Source: JAZDOK01 sp043798715 (lineage in GTDB: Bacteria; Vulcanimicrobiota; JAZDOK01). Taken from it: a stretch of DNA of 64,000 nt. Location of the stretch: contig JAZDOK010000095.1 in assembly GCA_043798715.1 (NCBI GenBank), positions 38,169 to 102,168 of the forward strand, given 5' to 3'. This document shows positions 59,306 through 64,000 of this stretch, in pieces (positions within the stretch are counted from its first letter, which is position 1; every line of letters starts with the position of its first letter). A program made the translations under genes and the position numbers. Below the pieces are notes generated by a model that did no database searches, was not told the DNA's origin, and worked only from the letters and a program-made list of their open reading frames with translations.

Positions 59306-59783
59306 AGGAGCCCCTTTTCACTCTTCTTAAAAATTCGCTCGTTGAATACCCATCCAGGAAGGGCACGATCACCACTTCGCCCCCGTATCCCCTGACGCAC
59401 GGATACTCTGGAATAGAGTCGGCCCGGTAGTCTCCTCCCTTTACGTGGACGTCGGGCCTGATGGCTGAAATAATGGGAATGGGGTTCTCCTCTTCAAAGA
59501 TAACAACATAGTCAACAGCTTCGAGAGCGGCTAAAAGACCCGCTCGTTCTTCCTGGGATTTCAGGGGACGTTCGGGTCCCTTGAGCTTTCTCACGGAATC
59601 ATCGGAGTTGAGCCCGACTATGAGGCAGTCGCCCCGGCTCCGAGCCTCCTCCAGGTAGCGCACATGCCCCAGGTGCAGAAGGTCAAAACAACCGTTGGTA
59701 AAGACGATTTTTTTACCCGATGCCCGGAGGCGTTCGACCAGGGCCGAAATTTCCGGAAGGGTCTTGATCTTGTCCTGAAACAT
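59280..59783 (-). CDS. rfaE2: D-glycero-beta-D-manno-heptose 1-phosphate adenylyltransferase (RfaE2)
   Basis: 167 residues, the size of a stand-alone HldE C-terminal domain. Nucleotidyltransferase signature KIVFTNGCFDLLHLGHVRYL at about 25-45 (the HxGH motif is HLGH), the phosphate loop SRGDCLIVGLNSDDSVRKLK, and IRPDVHVKGGDYRADSIPEY. Adenylylates heptose-1-phosphate to ADP-heptose for the LPS inner core. The kinase half (RfaE1) is not in the window. Between the SIS gene (4-nt gap) and the LpxB-like gene. Confidence 0.92.
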   Translation of the reverse strand: MFQDKIKTLPEISALVERLRASGKKIVFTNGCFDLLHLGHVRYLEEARSRGDCLIVGLNSDDSVRKLKGPERPLKSQEERAGLLAALEAVDYVVIFEEENPIPIISAIRPDVHVKGGDYRADSIPEYPCVRGYGGEVVIVPFLDGYSTSEFLRRVKRGSCGDPDNSQ

Positions 59784-59787
59784 GAAA

Positions 59788-60861
59788 TCAGATTTTTTCC
59801 TTGAGCTTGACCACGGAATTGAGGTGCTTGGGGCGATCCGGGTTGGCGCCCTTGGAAATCGCCCGGTAGAAGGCGAGGAGCTGGGTAACCGTCACCGCCA
59901 GGATCCCCCGCGCCGGATCCGAGAGGCCCAGTTTCATCTCCAGAAGAGTCTGGGCGGCATAGCGAAGTCTCCCCTCCCCCGCCTCGTCGCAGAGAGCGAT
60001 CGTATAGGCTTTTTCACCGGCAATCTCCCCCAGAAGCTCTTCCTCGGCCTTCTTCAGGCTGTCCGAGATGAAAAGCACCGTCAAAAGCTGGGGCGTGATG
60101 CTGGAGATATGGCCGTGGCGGTATTCGAGACTGTGTACAGCGGTACCGAATCCATTTGCCATCTCCTTCATCTGCAGAACTCCGGCGCAGGCAAGGCCGA
60201 AATTGGAGCCGGAGCCCAGGTACAGAAACTGATTCAGTTCCTTAAGGGTGCCGGACTCCTGCAAAACCTTCTGGAATCGCTTAAGATCGAAAAGGGAAGG
60301 CAGTCGCTCCAGCTCCATGATGAATTCCTTTTTATCCCCCACCCATCCGGCGAGGAGATAGCAGGCCAGAAGAAGAGAGGTAAAGGACTTGGTCATCACG
60401 ATTCCCTGCTCATGCGAGCGCTCGAAGACCAGCTTTTTGTCAGCCAGGCTGCCAAGAGCGCTCTCGGGACGGCAGGTTAAAACGAGGATGGAGGCCGCCG
60501 GATTAAGCTCCCGGATCTTCTCCATCGCCCACACGGTCTCTGAAGTCTCTCCGGAGCGGGAAATGGCGATATAGAGTGTTTTGCCTTCCTTGTCCACCAT
60601 GTTTTCCGGCGTACAGAGCACTTCGGATGAGGGAAAAGCGAAGGAAAAAAGGCCCGTCATGCGCTGAAAGGTGTGGGCCGCAGAAAGCCCGGCATAGTGC
60701 GAAGCTCCGCACCCCAGAAAGATTACCCTCCGAAAATCGCGCTCCTTAAACCAGGATAAGAGGTCATCCCTCGCAAGATCAAACTTCTGGAAGACATCCT
60801 CCCAGGCCGCCGGTTGCTCCATGATTTCAGTGAAAGTCATCCCGCCACGTTGCTGCAACAT
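59788..60861 (-). CDS. SIS-domain sugar isomerase/deaminase-like protein (GlmS C-terminal homologue)
   Basis: 357 residues from ATG 60861 (MLQQRGGMTFTEIMEQPAAW). Two SIS domains: VIFLGCGASHYAGLSAAHTF and TLYIAISRSGETSETVWAME with the phosphosugar-binding Ser-rich loop, and the second with FLYLGSGSNFGLACAGVLQM and AVHSLEYRHGHISSITPQLL (the catalytic His/Glu region of GlmS-like isomerases). There is no glutaminase domain, so it acts on ammonia-free substrates or as a sugar-phosphate isomerase or deaminase. First gene of the minus-strand heptose/glycan operon; upstream of it lies the AGAATACAG repeat stretch. Confidence 0.85.
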   Translation of the reverse strand: MLQQRGGMTFTEIMEQPAAWEDVFQKFDLARDDLLSWFKERDFRRVIFLGCGASHYAGLSAAHTFQRMTGLFSFAFPSSEVLCTPENMVDKEGKTLYIAISRSGETSETVWAMEKIRELNPAASILVLTCRPESALGSLADKKLVFERSHEQGIVMTKSFTSLLLACYLLAGWVGDKKEFIMELERLPSLFDLKRFQKVLQESGTLKELNQFLYLGSGSNFGLACAGVLQMKEMANGFGTAVHSLEYRHGHISSITPQLLTVLFISDSLKKAEEELLGEIAGEKAYTIALCDEAGEGRLRYAAQTLLEMKLGLSDPARGILAVTVTQLLAFYRAISKGANPDRPKHLNSVVKLKEKI

Positions 60862-61013
60862 AAAACGCAATCCCCCTTTTAATGACTATTCTACGGCCCT
60901 GAAAGGCAATCCTTCAGTTTGAGGAAGAGAATACAGGAGCCAGAATACAGAATGCAGAATACAGAGTGAAATTAATACCTTAACTTTCCGCCCCCTGACT
61001 CCTGCATTCTGAT

Positions 61014-62306
61014 TTATTGAATCCTCTTCCGGTTCAAAACTAGATCCAGTAACGCCCCGATGAGAAGGGCCACCCCTCCGGCAATCTTCTCCTCCCTGGG
61101 AGCGGCCAGGAAGACCGCCAGGAGCACCAGCGAGGCCAGAATGGGAATGAACATACCACCCGGCACCCGGAAGCGCCTCGGCGCATCCGGCATTTTATTG
61201 CGCAGAATCGGAACCGCCAGGCAGGTGGGCAGGTACATGGCCAGCTTCCCGATCACGCTGATGAGGACGATCTTCTCAAAGGAACCCGCCATTGACAGTG
61301 CAAGCGCCGCCGCGGTCGTAATTATAAGTCCCCAGGTGGGAGTCCCGAAACGGGGGTGGAGGCGCGCCAGGAAAGGCGGCATCAGACCGTCCTCGGCGAT
61401 TGAATAAAGACAGCGCGGGCCGATGAGGCAGGTGGCCGCGTTGATGCCCAGTATCGAGACGATGGCTCCCAGGGCAATAAGCGTTCCGCCCCACGGCCCC
61501 AAAAAACTGGCGGCGGCATCCGCCAGGGGTTTTTTACTGGCGGCCAGGGCGGGCAGAGTCCCCACGGCCACCGTCTGAATGAGGATGTAAAACACCGTCA
61601 CAAAGACGATGACGATGAGAATCGCCAGGGGTACGTTGCGCTTGGGATTCCTCACTTCCTCAGATGGGATGGGGATCACCTCAAAGCCGGCATAGGCGAA
61701 GAGCACCGTATAGGTGGATAGCCAGATGGGCTCCCACCCATTGGAAAGAAAGGGCACAAAGTTGGCATGGTTTATAAAAAAGAGACCCGCACCAACAAAA
61801 AGTAAAAGCGGCAACAGCTTTCCGACGGTGAAGACATTTATGAGCCAGGCCGCCTGGCGCACCCCGAAGTGATTCACGAAGGCCAGGCTCAGGAGGAGGA
61901 CGACCACGATTGACTTCGAGAGGACGCCGCTGTCCGCGCCGGGCCAGAAATAGGAGAGATAGCGGGTCAGGGCCACGGCCACGGCGGCCCAGGTAGCCAC
62001 CCGGGCCAGCCAGGACATCCAGCCGACCAGAAAGCCTACGGAATCGCCGAAGGCCTCGCGCGCATATACGTAGGACCCGCCCGAATGGGTAAAGAGCCCG
62101 CCCACCTCGGCAAAGCAGAGAGCCACCAGAAAGCAGATAAGCCCCGCTCCCAGGTAGGCCAGGAGGCAGGCCGGCCCGGACTGAGCGGCCAGAAGACCTG
62201 GCAGGAGGAAAATACCGCTCCCGATGACCGCGTTTAAGCCCACCGCGGTCAGATCAATGAGAGAAAGTCCGCGAGAGGTCCCCCCCTCCCCTCCTGAATC
62301 AATCAC
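61014..62306 (-). CDS. APC-family amino acid permease
   Basis: 430 residues with about twelve transmembrane helices. The substrate-binding TM1 motif GLNAVIGSGIFLLPGLLAAQ, the TM6-like LSTYTVLFAYAGFEVIPIPS and IPSEEVRNPKRNVPLAILIV are those of the APC superfamily (YjeH/YfnA-like). Imports an amino acid or amine with H+ or Na+; the substrate is not deducible. Stand-alone gene, divergent from the 62447 gene. Confidence 0.9.
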   Translation of the reverse strand: MIDSGGEGGTSRGLSLIDLTAVGLNAVIGSGIFLLPGLLAAQSGPACLLAYLGAGLICFLVALCFAEVGGLFTHSGGSYVYAREAFGDSVGFLVGWMSWLARVATWAAVAVALTRYLSYFWPGADSGVLSKSIVVVLLLSLAFVNHFGVRQAAWLINVFTVGKLLPLLLFVGAGLFFINHANFVPFLSNGWEPIWLSTYTVLFAYAGFEVIPIPSEEVRNPKRNVPLAILIVIVFVTVFYILIQTVAVGTLPALAASKKPLADAAASFLGPWGGTLIALGAIVSILGINAATCLIGPRCLYSIAEDGLMPPFLARLHPRFGTPTWGLIITTAAALALSMAGSFEKIVLISVIGKLAMYLPTCLAVPILRNKMPDAPRRFRVPGGMFIPILASLVLLAVFLAAPREEKIAGGVALLIGALLDLVLNRKRIQ

Positions 62307-62446
62307 CTGGCCACCCCGCTTTCTTTGGCAATGCCGGATAAATTCGAGTTTCCCTAAAAAAGACCTTTCGCCGGAGGCCTTGGAGGAAACCTTCCGAACG
62401 GCACAGAAAAGTCATTATGAAAATCAACGTCAATGAGGTGACCCGG

Positions 62447-64000
62447 ATGAAACCAGCCCTGCGCCAGTTTATTATCCTTCTGCTCATTCTTATTTCAGGC
62501 TCTACTGCCGCCCTCGCACGCCGGATTGATGTTTACTATAATGGGCAGCGGCTTTCCCTGGATACGCCCCCCAAGGAAGTCCAGGGGACCACTTATGCTT
62601 CCATCGGTAGAAACGGCCTCTTTGACTGGATAAATGCCACTGCCCGTTATGACCCTGCGGATGCCGGAATCACCATCCGCAGGAGCGGCCAGAGCCTCTT
62701 CATGCACCTCGGGCAGCGCAAGGCCCGTCTCGGGAATGTTGAAAAGACGATGCCGGCCGCCCCCCTTTCGCTGGCCGGAAGGGTCTACGTGCCCCTCAAG
62801 TTCACCTGCGAGGCCCTGGGACTTTCCGTCCGGAGCGACCCCTCCTCCGGCGCCATCCTCATCTCGTCCGTCGCAACCTCCAACGCTCCCGGAGCACCCA
62901 TTCCTCCCACCAGATCGAACCAGCCCGCCACTACATCTACAATTTCCCAGGGGGGATGGCAAAACGGCATTCCCTGGGAGAACTCCCCTGTGCAGCCTGC
63001 ACAGCCTGCCCAGCCTGCACAGCCGGCTCAACTCCCGCCGGGGGAGCCCCCCGTTCTCAAAGCCCCAATCCTGAGCGGCCTGCCATCCATTGCGCCGCCC
63101 GTCAGCCGCCCGCTCATCTCTGATATTTCCCATGATGCCAAGGTAATCCTCACGCCGGGAAAAAGCCTGAAGGTAACTTTGAAGGGGACTCCGACCTGTC
63201 AGGCCTTCTTTGGAATTGAGGGACTCGTCCAGGGCATTCCCATGCAGGAGTTGCAACCGGGACAATACCAGGGGAACCTCGACATCGTCGAAGGCCCCAG
63301 CATCAAGGATGCCAAGGTTATCGGTTATCTCTTCCAGGGGAACGTACAGTCCCCGCCCATGACCTCGACGATTACGGTCAGCATCCAGGGTTATGTCTCG
63401 AAATCTCTCAGGGAAGTCAGGCACGACGCCAAACGTCCTCTTTCCACGGGACAGACCCTTAACGTCACTCTCACTGCAAAGCCCGGAGGACAGGCCTCTT
63501 TCGACATCGGAACCATCAAAGCCGGCCTTCCGATGAATGAGGACAACGAAAATCCCGGGAGGTACATCGGCTCCTACACGGTCCAGCCCAACGACATCGC
63601 CCAGAACGCACCCGTCATCGGCCATTTCAAGCTTCCCGGGGGAGAGATGGAATCCCAGGAGGCTATGAGCCTGGTCACCATTAACACCGAGAGCTTTCCC
63701 ATGGATGTCGCGTTCCCTACGGACAACACCGCGGTCAGAAACCCCATGGAGGTCACCGGACAGACCCTGCCGGGAGCGAGAGTTACTGTCTACGTCATCC
63801 CCCAGGTCGGAATCTTCCCCCAGCTCATAAATATGGGGGGCGATGTCTGCACCACCGTCGTCAACTCGGATCAAAGCGGCCAGTTCCGGGCCAGTTGCCA
63901 GCTCCCCATGGCATCCCCCGGAATCGAATACAAGGTCAAGGTCTGGGCCCAGGATTCAAACGGCAAAAAATCCCCCACCAGATATTTCACAGTCGTCACA
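62447..64000 (+). CDS. Exported copper-amine-oxidase-N-like (stalk) domain protein, truncated by the window edge
   Basis: The frame is open from ATG 62447 (GAGGTG upstream; ATG 62417 is less likely) to the right edge, 518 codons. A signal peptide (QFIILLLILISGSTAALA) is followed by a copper-amine-oxidase N-terminal-like domain, about residues 25-130 (RIDVYYNGQRLSLDTPPKEV, LSLAGRVYVPLKFTCEALGL). Then comes a linker with four Gln-Pro-Ala repeats (62993-63031) and at least two similar beta-sandwich repeats (LISDISHDAKVILTPGKSLK and LREVRHDAKRPLSTGQTLNV), and a further Ig-like region with MEVTGQTLPGARVTVYVIPQ. A secreted or surface protein, likely carbohydrate- or wall-binding. The enzymatic part, if any, is beyond the edge. 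Confidence 0.82.
   Translation, partial: MKPALRQFIILLLILISGSTAALARRIDVYYNGQRLSLDTPPKEVQGTTYASIGRNGLFDWINATARYDPADAGITIRRSGQSLFMHLGQRKARLGNVEKTMPAAPLSLAGRVYVPLKFTCEALGLSVRSDPSSGAILISSVATSNAPGAPIPPTRSNQPATTSTISQGGWQNGIPWENSPVQPAQPAQPAQPAQLPPGEPPVLKAPILSGLPSIAPPVSRPLISDISHDAKVILTPGKSLKVTLKGTPTCQAFFGIEGLVQGIPMQELQPGQYQGNLDIVEGPSIKDAKVIGYLFQGNVQSPPMTSTITVSIQGYVSKSLREVRHDAKRPLSTGQTLNVTLTAKPGGQASFDIGTIKAGLPMNEDNENPGRYIGSYTVQPNDIAQNAPVIGHFKLPGGEMESQEAMSLVTINTESFPMDVAFPTDNTAVRNPMEVTGQTLPGARVTVYVIPQVGIFPQLINMGGDVCTTVVNSDQSGQFRASCQLPMASPGIEYKVKVWAQDSNGKKSPTRYFTVVT

Noticed and set aside
60900..61000. AGAATACAG-type tandem repeats upstream of the SIS gene
   Set aside because: Short imperfect repeats (AGAATACAG, AGAATGCAG) in a 150-nt gap; such strings are common low-complexity debris, and no function or mobile-element feature is supported.
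62495..63874. A 459-codon open frame on the minus strand opposite the exported stalk protein
   Set aside because: The product is Gly/Arg/Asp-rich with no domain, no start signal and no relation to known proteins. The plus strand has a signal peptide, recognisable domains and a ribosome binding site, so the minus frame is an antisense shadow of a GC-rich gene.
1..64000. tRNA, rRNA and CRISPR arrays
   Set aside because: No T-loop/anticodon pattern, rRNA signature block or regular repeat-spacer array was found on reading both strands. A tRNAscan or Infernal run could still reveal a divergent small RNA.

Overview
The window is bacterial chromosome with a GC-rich backbone and two AT-richer accessory patches. 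The backbone suggests a diderm, largely anaerobic, probably uncultured lineage. A MinC/MinD/MinE set with RodA, a heptosyltransferase, an LpxB-like protein, an RfaE2-type heptose nucleotidyltransferase and a complete RND tripartite exporter indicate a Gram-negative envelope. A flavodiiron protein, a rubredoxin-flavin reductase fusion, rubrerythrin, a clostridial-type ferredoxin and an orphan ferredoxin:thioredoxin reductase catalytic subunit indicate an anaerobe's redox chemistry. I cannot assign a phylum from the sequence alone. I saw no rRNA, tRNA or CRISPR array.

Layout. 1-2677: end of a GlmL-like gene, its usual KOW/barrel-like neighbour, and a radical SAM/SPASM protein, with overlapping or 1-nt junctions. 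2680-7500: accessory island of minus-strand genes of unknown function. It has an integron attC-like site at its left edge, two 260-300 bp direct repeats that each carry a sigma70-type promoter and a short leader frame, and a third copy of the 23-bp repeat core. 7695-15111: mostly minus-strand single genes (class V aminotransferase, cache-domain protein, secreted hydrolase, RelE-type toxin-antitoxin pair with a clear operator, DUF488, TMTC-like membrane protein, serine beta-lactamase-like protein). 15281-20752: a compact plus-strand operon minC-minD-minE-rodA-trmO-dsrE/F/H-like-FTR-dcd ending in a rho-independent terminator. 20774-24420: minus-strand ferredoxin, a 23-residue lipoprotein minigene, and DUF2079 and DUF4127 proteins.

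24551-25558: FabK/nitronate monooxygenase-like gene. 25569-27490: a 1.9-kb accessory patch (BrnT/BrnA-type TA pair, HNH nuclease, truncated hydrolase) flanked by 27-nt direct repeats, the right copy being the 3' end of glyA-gcvT. 27468-30725: an unusual fused serine hydroxymethyltransferase / GcvT-like / aminomethyltransferase. 30912-41825: alr (frameshifted), lon, a second dCTP deaminase, nfi, the Hrb-FprA-rubrerythrin oxygen/NO defence set, a Mut7-C protein, cinA and a second radical SAM protein. 41859-47753: RND exporter (adaptor, pump, outer-membrane channel). 47856-51891: an RlmL-like methyltransferase, then an isocitrate-lyase-family enzyme with an aconitase-type large/small subunit pair. 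51948-60861: two convergent sets of envelope glycan genes (glycosyltransferases, LpxB-like, RfaE2, SIS isomerase). 61014-62306: APC permease. 62447 to the right edge: an exported protein with a copper-amine-oxidase-N-like domain, cut by the window.

Most distinctive items: the integron-like island with repeated promoter modules, the three-part GlyA-GcvT fusion, the tailed MinE, and the accessory patch flanked by a duplicated gene end.
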